Below, piece after piece: positions 19,548 to 27,999 of a stretch of DNA of 64,000 nucleotides. The stretch lies in NCBI RefSeq assembly GCF_002245625.1, contig NZ_NOIG01000001.1:393114-457113 (forward strand), given 5' to 3'. Position 1 is the stretch's first letter; the number at the start of each line of letters is the position of its first letter. The DNA is from Acidovorax kalamii. GTDB taxonomy: Bacteria > Pseudomonadota > Gammaproteobacteria > Burkholderiales > Burkholderiaceae_C. The notes under the pieces were generated by a model. The model was not told where the DNA came from. It saw nothing but the letters and a program-made list of their open reading frames with translations, and searched no databases. A program made the translations under genes and the position numbers.

Positions 19548-20500
19548 GCCGCACCGCCGACCATCTGTTCTGGATGTCCCGCTACACAGAGCGGGCTGAG
19601 AACACCGCCCGGATGCTCAACGTGAGCTACGAGACTTCCCTGCTGCCCCAGGCCGCCGACGTGGCGCAAAAAGGCTGGGAGGGCCTGCTGTCCATCAGCG
19701 AGCTGATCCCTGCCTACACCGCCAAACATGGCGAAGTGACGCCAGCCAATGTGCTGGAGTTCATGGTGCGCGATGGCAACAACCCCTCGTCCATCCTGTC
19801 GTGCCTGCGTGCTGCGCGCGAGAACGCGCGGGCTGTGCGCGGTGCGTTGACCACCGAGGTGTGGGAGACGCAGAACCAGACCTGGCTGGAGCTGCACCGC
19901 CAGCTGGAAGGCGGCGCCTTCGAGCGCGACCCGGGCCAGTTCTTTGAATGGGTGAAGTACCGCTCGCACCTGTCGCGCGGTGTGGTGCTGGGCACCATGC
20001 TGCAGGACGAGGCGTTTCACTTCTTGCGTATGGGCACCTTCCTGGAGCGCGCGGACAACACGGCGCGCCTGCTGGATGTGAAGTTCCACGCCGTGAAGAA
20101 CGACTTTTTTGGCCGCCCCAGCGATCGCAACCAGGAGAGCGACTTCTACCACTGGAGCGCCATCCTGCGCAGCGTGTCGGCGTTCGAGGTGTACCGCAAG
20201 GTCTACCGCGACGTGATCACGCCCGGCCGCGTGGCCGATCTGCTGATCCTGAGCCGCGACATGCCGCGTTCGCTGCACGCCTGTCTGCGCGAGGTGGTGG
20301 ACAACCTCGCCGTACTGGCCAACGGCCAGTCTGCCGAGACCAGCCGCAGGGCAGGGCGCTTGCTGGCCGACCTGCAGTATGGCCGCATCGACGAAATCCT
20401 GGCGACCGGCCTGCACGCGTTCCTCACGCAGTTCCTGGACCGGGTGAACGACCTGGGTGGCGGGATCAGCCGCGATTTTCTGGTGACGTCCGGCGACTGA
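19541..20500 (+). CDS. Alpha-E domain-containing protein, 319 aa
   Basis: A helical alpha-E (DUF403) protein with conserved MLSRTADHLFWMSRYTERAENTARML at the N-terminus and FLRMGTFLERADNTARLLDVK mid-protein (both ER[AG]xNxARxL signatures). In known loci it accompanies the circularly permuted ATP-grasp gene and a transglutaminase-like protease. No transglutaminase gene follows here; the next gene is on the other strand. AAGGAGG precedes the ATG. The intact copy is separated from the ATP-grasp stop by 151 bp that include a partial duplicate of its own start. Confidence 0.9.
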   Translation: MLSRTADHLFWMSRYTERAENTARMLNVSYETSLLPQAADVAQKGWEGLLSISELIPAYTAKHGEVTPANVLEFMVRDGNNPSSILSCLRAARENARAVRGALTTEVWETQNQTWLELHRQLEGGAFERDPGQFFEWVKYRSHLSRGVVLGTMLQDEAFHFLRMGTFLERADNTARLLDVKFHAVKNDFFGRPSDRNQESDFYHWSAILRSVSAFEVYRKVYRDVITPGRVADLLILSRDMPRSLHACLREVVDNLAVLANGQSAETSRRAGRLLADLQYGRIDEILATGLHAFLTQFLDRVNDLGGGISRDFLVTSGD

Positions 20501-20535
20501 GACATCCCAGAAAGTGGGGCGGCGCGGGGACTGGG

Positions 20536-20817
20536 TCAGTCCTGCGCGTTGCGCCGCTGGTCGCGCAGCATGAAGAGGTAGAGGCTCTCCACCTTTTCGC
20601 GCGCCCATGGGGTCTTGCGCAAAAACTTGAGGCTGGAGCCCACGCTGGGGTCGATCTGAAAGCAGCGGATGGGAATCTGCCGCCCCAACTCATCCCAGCC
20701 GAAGTAGTCGGCCAGGCCCACCACCATGGCCTCCAGTGTCACACCGTGCAGGGGGTTGCGTGGCTGGATGGGCTTGCTGGCCGGTGGGGCGGGTGGCGGG
20801 GTCTCTGAAGTGCTCAT
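20536..20817 (-). CDS. VF530 family protein, 93 aa
   Basis: A small protein of the VF530/DUF2132 family. After a Pro-rich N-terminus it reads NPLHGVTLEAMVVGLADYFG, then IRCFQIDPSVGSSLKFLRKT and WAREKVESLYLFML, the conserved core. The family has a solved fold with presumed DNA-binding character, but no proven cellular role. It converges with the alpha-E gene with 35 bp between the stops. Confidence 0.88.
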   Translation of the reverse strand: MSTSETPPPAPPASKPIQPRNPLHGVTLEAMVVGLADYFGWDELGRQIPIRCFQIDPSVGSSLKFLRKTPWAREKVESLYLFMLRDQRRNAQD

Positions 20818-20922
20818 GGCTCCAAGCATACAGACTGAAATCGTGAACATGTCCCCCGGGGCCACCGAGTGGCCACGGGAGGCATCCCTTCAGGGGGATG
20901 ACGCGAAGCTGCTCAGGGCGCG

Positions 20923-21840
20923 TCAGGCTTTGCGTTGCAGGTGTTCTTCCCGCTGAAAAAGCTCGGCCGCCCAGTCCACAAAGGCGCGCACCTTGGCACT
21001 CAGGTGGCGGTTGGGCGGGTAGACCACATACACGGGCAGCAGGGGCTGGGTCCACTCTGGCAGCAGTTGCACCAGCGTGCCGTTTTGAAGATGCCGCTCG
21101 GCTTGATAGCTGGTGACCTGACCAATGCCCAGTCCGGCAACCAGTGAAGCCACATAGGCGTTGGCCTCGTTCACGCTCAGCTGGTAGGGGCCCGAGATGT
21201 CTATGGATTCAGTGCCCTGGCGAAACTCCAGTGGGTAGTGCCGGCCGGAGTGGGGCGAGAAGTACAGCAGGCTGGTGTGCTTTTCCTCGATCTCAAGCGG
21301 GTGTGAGGGCGTGCCCTTGCGTGCCAGGTAGTCGGGCGACGCGACGGTGATGAATTCCAGGTTGCCAATGCGCCGAGCCACCAGCGACTGGTCGCTCAGC
21401 TCGCCGCCCCGGATCACGCAGTCCACGTTGTCGCTGATAAGGTCCACGATGCGGTCGCTCACGCCCAGGTCCACCTGGATGTCCGGGTAGCGGGCATGGA
21501 ACTCCGCCAGGTGCGGAATGATGAGCAACTGCGCCACCGAGGTGCCCACGTCGATGCGCAGGCGCCCGCGCGGGTTGGCGCGCGCGTTGGTCATGCTGGC
21601 CTCGATGTCGTCCAGGTCCGTCAGCAGCCGCACGGTGCGGTCGTAATAGGCCGCGCCATCGGGCGTCACGGTCACGCGGCGCGTGGTGCGGTTGAGCAGC
21701 TTCACGCGCAGTCGCTCCTCCAGCGCCTGCACATGCTTGGTCACGGTGGCTTTGGGCAGCGAAAGCGAATCCGCGGCCCGGGTGAACGTGCCGGCCTCCA
21801 CCACCCGCACGAATATGCGCATGGCCTGTATCTGGTCCAT
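20923..21840 (-). CDS. LysR-family transcriptional regulator, 305 aa
   Basis: An N-terminal winged helix-turn-helix (MDQIQAMRIFVRVVEAGTFT, then SLPKATVTKHVQALEERLRV) is followed by a two-lobed effector domain. AAGGAG lies a few bases upstream of the chosen ATG, which decides this start over one at 21870. It faces the alpha/beta-hydrolase-like gene at 22032, which it probably regulates together with itself. A palindrome lies 26-45 bp ahead of its start. Confidence 0.93.
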   Translation of the reverse strand: MDQIQAMRIFVRVVEAGTFTRAADSLSLPKATVTKHVQALEERLRVKLLNRTTRRVTVTPDGAAYYDRTVRLLTDLDDIEASMTNARANPRGRLRIDVGTSVAQLLIIPHLAEFHARYPDIQVDLGVSDRIVDLISDNVDCVIRGGELSDQSLVARRIGNLEFITVASPDYLARKGTPSHPLEIEEKHTSLLYFSPHSGRHYPLEFRQGTESIDISGPYQLSVNEANAYVASLVAGLGIGQVTSYQAERHLQNGTLVQLLPEWTQPLLPVYVVYPPNRHLSAKVRAFVDWAAELFQREEHLQRKA

Positions 21841-21865
21841 GGCTTCTCCTTGAATCTGAAACTGC

Positions 21866-21885
21866 AGCACCCACCAGTGGGTGCT
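21866..21885. promoter_or_regulatory. Palindromic operator candidate for the LysR regulator
   Basis: AGCACCCAC-CA-GTGGGTGCT is a perfect 9-bp inverted repeat in the 191-bp divergent region, 26 bp upstream of the LysR start. LysR proteins bind interrupted dyads upstream of divergent promoters; this dyad is more compact than the usual T-N11-A form. Assignment is by position. Confidence 0.45.
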
Positions 21886-22031
21886 GAGGAATTCTCACAC
21901 GCGAGCAAGCGTTTGATTGTTGAGCTTTTGGAAACAGTGCGGTGGTGTTTGACCTGTTTATCCAAAAGGCCCAAGCCACTACATTTCATCCATCGTCAAC
22001 CGACCTTCCACCTACTGACTGGGTACCTGCC

Positions 22032-22901
22032 ATGCAGCCCGACCGCCCTTCTTCGCCATCCTCCACACCGCAGCCCTCTGCCGCCTCCAAGGCCGCAGCG
22101 TCCGTTTGCACCGATTCCACCATTGAGGTGGGCAAGGGGCAGGACGTGGCCGTGCGCATGTATGGCCGCAAGAAGGCGGGACAAGCGTCTCCCGTGGTCG
22201 TGCATTTTCATGGCGGCGCCTTCACCTCGGGCGATCTGGACAACGGCTGCACCGTGGCGTCGTTGCTGGAAGGCGCAGGGGCGGTGGTGGTGTCGGTGGC
22301 CTATCCGCTCACGCCGTTTCCGCAGCCCGTGGACACGGGGTACGACGTGCTCAAGTGGGTGCACCGCAACCGCACCAAGCTCGGTGGGCAGGGCGCTTTG
22401 GTCTATCTGGCGGGCGAAGAAGCGGGGGGCAATCTGGCGGCGGCCGTGAGCCTGATGGCGCGCGACCAGTCGCACCCGCCGCTGGCCGGGCAGATTCTGC
22501 TGTCTCCCATGCTGGACCCCTGTGTGGGCACTGCCTCGCTGCGCGAAGCCACGGGCGACTCCACCGGCTGCAAGTGGACCGAAGGCTGGCGCAATTTTCT
22601 GCGCTGCCCGCGCGATGCCGAGCACCCCTATGCCGTGCCGGCCGGTGCACAGCGCCTGGCGGGGTTGCCACCCACGCTGATCCTGGTGGGCGACACCGAC
22701 CCCATGCATGACGAGGCGCTGGCCTACGCGGCCCGGCTGGAGGCAGCAGGCCTGCCGATAACCCGCCATGTGTTCTCCAAGAACCCGCAGTGGCCCGATG
22801 CCCTGCTGCAGACCGGTGAGCACGAATGCCCTTGTGCTGCGGGTGCGCAAGAGCAGTTCCGCCAGTTCTTTGAAGCCACCCGATGTCCGGTGCCTTCCTG
22901 A
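22032..22901 (+). CDS. Alpha/beta-hydrolase-3 fold protein without serine nucleophile, 289 aa
   Basis: The hormone-sensitive-lipase-like fold is clear. The oxyanion-hole motif HFHGGAFTSGD is at about residue 57. The C-terminal acid segment is LVGDTDPMHDEALAYAARLE. The nucleophile elbow, usually GDSAGGN, reads GEEAGGN (bases 22411-22431), replacing the serine by glutamate. The usual HGF around the catalytic histidine is replaced by GEHECPCAAG. Esterase activity by the normal mechanism is therefore unlikely. The first 25 residues are Ser/Pro-rich. The gene is divergent from a LysR gene and upstream of an RND operon. An in-frame GTG at 21942 could extend it. Confidence 0.85.
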   Translation: MQPDRPSSPSSTPQPSAASKAAASVCTDSTIEVGKGQDVAVRMYGRKKAGQASPVVVHFHGGAFTSGDLDNGCTVASLLEGAGAVVVSVAYPLTPFPQPVDTGYDVLKWVHRNRTKLGGQGALVYLAGEEAGGNLAAAVSLMARDQSHPPLAGQILLSPMLDPCVGTASLREATGDSTGCKWTEGWRNFLRCPRDAEHPYAVPAGAQRLAGLPPTLILVGDTDPMHDEALAYAARLEAAGLPITRHVFSKNPQWPDALLQTGEHECPCAAGAQEQFRQFFEATRCPVPS

Positions 22902-22936
22902 GCATGGGATCAAACCCCTTGGGTCGCTGAACGTGG

Positions 22937-22967
22937 ATGACCTCAACGCAGGTTGAGGTTTGATACC
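22937..22967 (+). promoter_or_regulatory. SoxR-type (MerR family) operator within a 19-bp-spaced promoter
   Basis: ACCTCAA-CGCAGG-TTGAGGT at 22940-22959 has both 7-bp arms and the 6-bp gap of known SoxR boxes (ACCTCAA-N6-TTGAGGT). It sits between a -35-like ATGACC (22937-22942) and a -10-like GATACC (22962-22967). These are 19 bp apart, the over-long spacer characteristic of MerR-family promoters. It points toward the RND operon. No soxR gene is in the window. Confidence 0.65.
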
Positions 22968-23125
22968 GCGGCCCTGCTACCAAGACCCTGGTTTTCAACG
23001 CTGATTTTTCCGGCTTGCCGAGCCGGAGGGAGAGGCTTTGCCTGCGTTTTCTGCAAGCCGTGCCCGCGAGGGGCAGGACGGCGGGCAGGAGTCATTGATG
23101 TCAACGATATGGAGGAAATAACAGC

Positions 23126-23197
23126 ATGAACCACACCTTGCGCTTCTCTGGGGCCTGCCGCTTTGGCTGTCACAACCCGCAGCATCACCGCGTCTGA
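23126..23197 (+). CDS. Putative leader peptide, 23 aa, Cys/His-rich
   Basis: ATG at 23126 preceded by GGAGG at 23111-23115 (10-base spacing), stop at 23195-23197. The peptide is MNHTLRFSGACRFGCHNPQH followed by HRV. It has two Cys and four His in 23 residues. It lies in the leader of the RND operon, 189 bp before the adaptor gene. Whether it is translated or regulatory is inference; it could be a chance ORF with a fortuitous ribosome-binding site. Confidence 0.35.
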   Translation: MNHTLRFSGACRFGCHNPQHHRV

Positions 23198-23386
23198 GTT
23201 TCCGAGGCTGGCGCGTACCCACTGGGGGCGTCGGGTCAAGGGGCTTGACTTTCTCACCGTGTCAATGCCGAGACTGCCCCACCGCCCGCTGCCTTGGCGT
23301 CTGTCACCCCGCTGTAGGGGCGCAGTCTGGCAGCAAAAACACCTTCATCGGCTTGCCCGCCAAGGCGGCCTTTACGTTTGATTGAA

Positions 23387-24646
23387 ATGACCATGAACTC
23401 CAACCCGCTCTTCAAGAACCGCCCTCTGGGCCTGGCCACCATTGCCACCGCCGTGACGGCCGCAGTGGCCGCTTTGATCCTTGTTTTCCAATCGCCTGCG
23501 GCCCAGGCCAACGGCGAAGGCGCCACCCCCCCCGCCATGCCCGTGTCGGTGGCAGCCGTGCTGCAAAAAGACATCGCCCTCTGGGACGAGTTTTCAGGCC
23601 GGCTCGAAGCCGTGCAGCGCGTGGACGTGCGCCCCCGCGTCTCGGGGGCCGTGCAGGCCGTGCACTTCCGCGAAGGCTCGCTGGTCAAGCAGGGCGACCT
23701 GCTGGTCACGGTGGACCCCGCCCCCTACGCCGCCGAGGTGGACCGCGCCGAAGCCCAGGTGGTCGCCGCGCAGGCCCGCCTGTCGTACACCCGTAGCGAA
23801 CTGGAGCGCGCCACGCGCCTGCTCGAAGAAAAAGCCATTGCCCAGCGCGAGCACGATGAGCGCCTGAACGCCCAGCGCGAGGCCGATGCCAACCTGCGCG
23901 CCGCCCAGGCCGCGCTGCAGACCGCGAAGCTGAACCTTTCGTACACACAGGTGCGCGCCCCGGTGGCGGGCCGCGTGGGCCGCATCGAAGTCACCGTGGG
24001 CAACCTGGTGGCGGCCGGTGCGGGCGCCCCCGTGCTGACCACGCTGGTGTCCGTGAGCCCCATCTACGCGAGCTTCGACACCGATGAGCAGATCGTGGTG
24101 AAGGCCCTGGCGGACCTGCAAAGCGGCCAGCGCGGCAACAGCGCCCGCCAGCTCATCGAGCGCATCCCCGTGCAGATGGGCACCGGCACCACGGGCGGCA
24201 CGCCGCACGCCGGCCGCTTGCAGCTCATCGACAACCAGGTCGATGCCAAGAGCGGCACCGTGCGCGTGCGCGCCGTGTTCGACAACGAAGACGGCTCGCT
24301 CATCCCCGGCCAGTTCGCCCGCATCCGCATGGGCCAGGCCCGCAACACGCAGGCGCTGCTCATCAACGAACGTGCCGTGGGCACCGACCAGAACAAGAAG
24401 TTCGTGATGGTGGTGGGCGAGGGCAACAAGGCCGAGTACCGTGAGGTCACCCTGGGCGCGCCGATTGACGGCCTGCGCGTGGTCACCTCGGGCCTCAAGG
24501 CGGGCGAGAACATCGTCGTCAATGGCCTGCAGCGCGTGCGCCCCGGTGCCGTGGTGGCGCCGCAGCCTGTACCCATGACCGCCAAGGCCGAGATTGCGGG
24601 TGATCGCAAGGAAGCCAAGAACGCCGTCAAGTCGCCAGCCGCCTGA
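23387..24646 (+). CDS. RND efflux periplasmic adaptor (membrane fusion protein), 419 aa
   Basis: AcrA/MexA-type adaptor. An N-terminal anchor or signal segment (TAAVAALILVFQSPAAQA) is followed by the lipoyl half-motif LEAVQRVDVRPRVSGAVQAV, a coiled-coil hairpin (about residues 110-175) and the second lipoyl half with VRAPVAGRVG. The beta-barrel and membrane-proximal domains follow, with SGTVRVRAVFDNEDGSLIPG. It links the inner-membrane pump to the outer-membrane channel encoded next. A start at 23393 is equally possible; there is no clear ribosome-binding site. Likely controlled from the SoxR-type promoter upstream. Confidence 0.93.
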   Translation: MTMNSNPLFKNRPLGLATIATAVTAAVAALILVFQSPAAQANGEGATPPAMPVSVAAVLQKDIALWDEFSGRLEAVQRVDVRPRVSGAVQAVHFREGSLVKQGDLLVTVDPAPYAAEVDRAEAQVVAAQARLSYTRSELERATRLLEEKAIAQREHDERLNAQREADANLRAAQAALQTAKLNLSYTQVRAPVAGRVGRIEVTVGNLVAAGAGAPVLTTLVSVSPIYASFDTDEQIVVKALADLQSGQRGNSARQLIERIPVQMGTGTTGGTPHAGRLQLIDNQVDAKSGTVRVRAVFDNEDGSLIPGQFARIRMGQARNTQALLINERAVGTDQNKKFVMVVGEGNKAEYREVTLGAPIDGLRVVTSGLKAGENIVVNGLQRVRPGAVVAPQPVPMTAKAEIAGDRKEAKNAVKSPAA

Positions 24647-24674
24647 GCGCGCTGGACACCAGGAATTTGCACCC

Positions 24675-27600
24675 ATGAACCTGTCCCGCTTTTTCATCGA
24701 CCGCCCCATCTTTGCCGGGGTGCTGTCGGTGCTCATCTTCCTCGGGGGGCTCATCGCGTTGCGCGGTCTGCCCATCTCCGAGTACCCTGAAGTCGCACCG
24801 CCCTCCGTGGTGGTGCGCGCCCAGTACCCGGGCGCCAACCCCAAGGTGATCGCCGAGACCGTGGCCACGCCGCTGGAGGAGTCCATCAACGGCGTGGAAG
24901 GCATGCTCTACATGGGCAGCCAGGCCACCACCGACGGCGTGATGACGCTCACGGTGACGTTTGCCCTGGGCACCGACCCCGACAAGGCCCAGCAGCTGGT
25001 GCAAAACCGCGTCTCGCAGGCCGAGCCGCGCCTGCCCGAGGAAGTGCGCCGCCTGGGCGTCACCACCGTCAAGAGCGCGCCGGACCTGACCATGGTGGTC
25101 CACCTGGTCTCGCCCAACAACCGCTACGACATCGACTACCTGCGCAACTACGCGGTGCTCAACGTGAAGGACCGCCTCGCGCGCATCCAGGGCGTGGGCC
25201 AGGTGCAGATCTTCGGCGGCGGCGACTATTCGATGCGCGTGTGGCTCGACCCGCAGAAGGTGGCGCAGCGCGGCCTCTCGGCCAGCGATGTGGTCACAGC
25301 CATCCGCGGTCAGAACGTGCAGGCGGCTGCAGGTGTGGTGGGCGCATCGCCCGGCCTGCCGGGCGTGGACCTGCAACTGTCCATCAACGCGCAGGGCCGC
25401 CTGCAGACCGAAGAAGAGTTCGGCGACATCATCGTCAAGACCGGTGCGGATGGTGCGGTGACACGCCTGCGCGACATCGCCCGCCTGGAGCTGGGCGCGG
25501 CCGACTACTCGCTGCGCTCGCTGCTCAACAACGACCCCGCCGTGGGCATGGGCGTGTTCCAGGCGCCGGGCTCCAACGCGCTCGACATCTCGTCCAACGT
25601 GCGCAAGACCATGGACGAGATCCAGAAGAACATGCCCGAAGGTGTGGAGTACCGCATTGCGTACGACCCCACACAGTTCGTGCGTGCGTCGATCAAGTCC
25701 GTGATCCACACGCTGCTCGAAGCCATTGCCCTCGTGGTGCTGGTGGTGATCCTGTTCCTGCAGACCTGGCGTGCCTCCATCATCCCGCTGCTGGCGGTGC
25801 CGGTGTCGGTGGTGGGTACGTTTGCCGTGCTGCACCTGCTGGGCTTCTCGATCAACGCGCTCTCCCTGTTCGGGCTGGTGTTGGCCATCGGCATCGTGGT
25901 GGACGATGCCATCGTGGTGGTGGAGAACGTGGAGCGCAACATCGAGGCGGGCCTGACCCCGCGCGAGGCCACCTACCGCGCCATGCGGGAGGTGTCCGGC
26001 CCCATCATCGCCATCGCACTGGTGCTGGTGGCGGTGTTCGTGCCGCTGGCCTTCATCAGCGGCCTCACGGGGCAGTTCTACAAGCAGTTCGCGGTGACCA
26101 TCGCGATCTCCACGGTGATCTCGGCGATCAACTCGCTGACCCTGTCGCCCGCGCTGTCGGCACTGCTGCTCAAGGGCCACGACGAACCCAAGGACGCGCT
26201 CACGCGCGGCATGGACAAGGTGTTCGGTGGCCTGTTCCGCGGCTTCAACCGCTTGTTCCATCGCGGCTCCGAGGCCTACAGCGGCGGGGTCAAGCGCGTC
26301 ATTGGCCGCAAGGCGCTGATGTTTGTGATCTATCTCGCGCTGGTGGGTGCCACCATGGGTCTGTTCAAGATCGTGCCCGGCGGCTTTGTGCCCGCGCAGG
26401 ACAAGCAGTACCTGATCGGCTTTGCGCAGCTGCCCGATGGCGCCACGCTGGACCGCACCGAGAACGTGATTCGCCGCATGGGCGAGATCATGAAGGAGAA
26501 CCCGAACGTCGAAGATGCGATTGCCTTCCCCGGCCTGTCCATCAACGGCTTCACCAACAGCTCCAACTCCGGCATCGTGTTCGCCACGCTCAAGCCCTTT
26601 GCCGAGCGCACCCGTGCCGACCAGAGCGGTGGCGCGGTGGCAGGCCAGCTGAACCAGGCCTTCGGCAGTATCCAGGACGCGTTCATCGCCATGTTCCCGC
26701 CGCCTCCGGTCGCGGGCCTGGGCACCACGGGCGGCTTCAAGCTGCAGATCGAAGACCGCGCCTCGCTCGGCTACGAAGCCATGGACAACGCCGTGAAGGC
26801 CTTCATGGGCAAGGCCTACCAGACGCCGGAACTCGCTGGCCTGTTCACCAGCTGGCAGGTCAACGTGCCGCAGCTGTACGCCAACATCGACCGTACCAAG
26901 GCGCGCCAGCTGGGCGTGCCGGTGACGGACATCTTCGACACGCTGCAGATCTACCTGGGCAGCCTGTACGCCAACGACTTCAACCAGTTTGGCCGCACCT
27001 ACAGCGTGCGCGTGCAGGCCGATGCGGCCTACCGCGCGCGGGCCGAGGACGTGGGCCTGCTCAAGGTGCGCTCTGCCACCGGCGAGATGGTGCCTCTGTC
27101 GGCGCTGATGAAGATGGAGCCCAGCTTCGGCCCCGAGCGCGCCATGCGCTACAACGGCTACTTGGCTGCTGATGTGAATGGCGGCCCCGCGCCCGGCTAC
27201 TCGTCGGGCCAGGCGCAGGCAGCCATCGAGCGCATCGCCGCCGAGACCCTGCCCCAGGGCATCACCTTCGAATGGACCGAGCTGACCTACCAGGAGATCC
27301 TGGCCGGCAACTCCGCCGTGCTGGTGTTCCCGCTGGCCATCCTGCTGGTGTTCCTGGTGCTGGCCGCGCAGTACGAAAGCCTCACGCTGCCGATTGCCAT
27401 CATCCTGATCGTGCCCATGGGCATCCTGGCGGCCATGACCGGCGTGTGGCTGAGCAACGGCGACAACAACGTGTTCACGCAGATCGGGCTCATCGTGCTG
27501 GTGGGGCTATCGGCCAAGAACGCCATCCTGATCGTGGAGTTTGCGCGCGAGCTGGAGTTTGCCGGGCGCACCCCCGTGCAGGCCGCCATCGAGGCCAGCC

Positions 27601-27908
27601 GCCTGCGGCTGCGCCCCATCCTGATGACCTCGCTGGCCTTCGTGATGGGCGTGCTGCCCCTGGTGCTGTCCACCGGCGCGGGCGCTGAGATGCGCAGCGC
27701 CATGGGCGTGGCGGTGTTCGCCGGGATGATCGGGGTGACGGCCTTCGGCCTGTTCCTCACACCCGTGTTCTATGTGCTGCTGCGCAAGCTGGCGGGTAAT
27801 CGCCCGCTGGTGGAGCATGGCGCGCATGTGGCGCCCATCTCGCAGGCGCCCCACGGTGGTGGCATGGGTCAGCCGGTGCTGGCCGCGCCCCGCAAGGAGC
27901 ACGAATGA
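24675..27908 (+). CDS. RND multidrug efflux permease (AcrB/MexB type, HAE1), 1077 aa
   Basis: Proton-driven inner-membrane exporter. It begins MNLSRFFIDRPIFAGVLSVL and shows two homologous halves with twelve helices and two large periplasmic loops. Helix 4 carries the conserved GLVLAIGIVVDDAIVVVENV with the paired Asp of the proton relay. Helix 10 has GLSAKNAILIVEFA with the relay lysine. Length is slightly above AcrB (1049). It lies 28 bp downstream of the adaptor. Substrates cannot be read from the sequence; SoxR-type control would suggest redox-active compounds. Confidence 0.95.
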   Translation: MNLSRFFIDRPIFAGVLSVLIFLGGLIALRGLPISEYPEVAPPSVVVRAQYPGANPKVIAETVATPLEESINGVEGMLYMGSQATTDGVMTLTVTFALGTDPDKAQQLVQNRVSQAEPRLPEEVRRLGVTTVKSAPDLTMVVHLVSPNNRYDIDYLRNYAVLNVKDRLARIQGVGQVQIFGGGDYSMRVWLDPQKVAQRGLSASDVVTAIRGQNVQAAAGVVGASPGLPGVDLQLSINAQGRLQTEEEFGDIIVKTGADGAVTRLRDIARLELGAADYSLRSLLNNDPAVGMGVFQAPGSNALDISSNVRKTMDEIQKNMPEGVEYRIAYDPTQFVRASIKSVIHTLLEAIALVVLVVILFLQTWRASIIPLLAVPVSVVGTFAVLHLLGFSINALSLFGLVLAIGIVVDDAIVVVENVERNIEAGLTPREATYRAMREVSGPIIAIALVLVAVFVPLAFISGLTGQFYKQFAVTIAISTVISAINSLTLSPALSALLLKGHDEPKDALTRGMDKVFGGLFRGFNRLFHRGSEAYSGGVKRVIGRKALMFVIYLALVGATMGLFKIVPGGFVPAQDKQYLIGFAQLPDGATLDRTENVIRRMGEIMKENPNVEDAIAFPGLSINGFTNSSNSGIVFATLKPFAERTRADQSGGAVAGQLNQAFGSIQDAFIAMFPPPPVAGLGTTGGFKLQIEDRASLGYEAMDNAVKAFMGKAYQTPELAGLFTSWQVNVPQLYANIDRTKARQLGVPVTDIFDTLQIYLGSLYANDFNQFGRTYSVRVQADAAYRARAEDVGLLKVRSATGEMVPLSALMKMEPSFGPERAMRYNGYLAADVNGGPAPGYSSGQAQAAIERIAAETLPQGITFEWTELTYQEILAGNSAVLVFPLAILLVFLVLAAQYESLTLPIAIILIVPMGILAAMTGVWLSNGDNNVFTQIGLIVLVGLSAKNAILIVEFARELEFAGRTPVQAAIEASRLRLRPILMTSLAFVMGVLPLVLSTGAGAEMRSAMGVAVFAGMIGVTAFGLFLTPVFYVLLRKLAGNRPLVEHGAHVAPISQAPHGGGMGQPVLAAPRKEHE

Positions 27909-27999
27909 TGCCCACGACCACAACGACCTTTGTGGCCCTGAATGCTCGCTCCACGCTGCCGGGTGCAGCGGGTGCATTGGCTGGGGCAGGAGACCAACC

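Larger units (their letters stand above)
22902..23386 (+). other. 485-bp region with SoxR-type promoter and long leader
   Basis: Between the hydrolase-like gene and the RND operon lies a SoxR-like operator (22940-22959), a small stem CCGGCT/AGCCGG (23010-23026) and a 23-codon ORF with a strong ribosome-binding site (23126-23197). If transcription starts at the SoxR-type promoter, the pump mRNA carries a leader of about 415 nt. A second candidate -35 (TTGACT at 23243-23248) has no convincing -10. Confidence 0.5.

Noticed and set aside
23010..23026. CCGGCT/AGCCGG stem with a nearby T-run
   Set aside because: The T-run precedes the stem on the plus strand and would be an A-run on the minus strand, so it is not a terminator in either direction.
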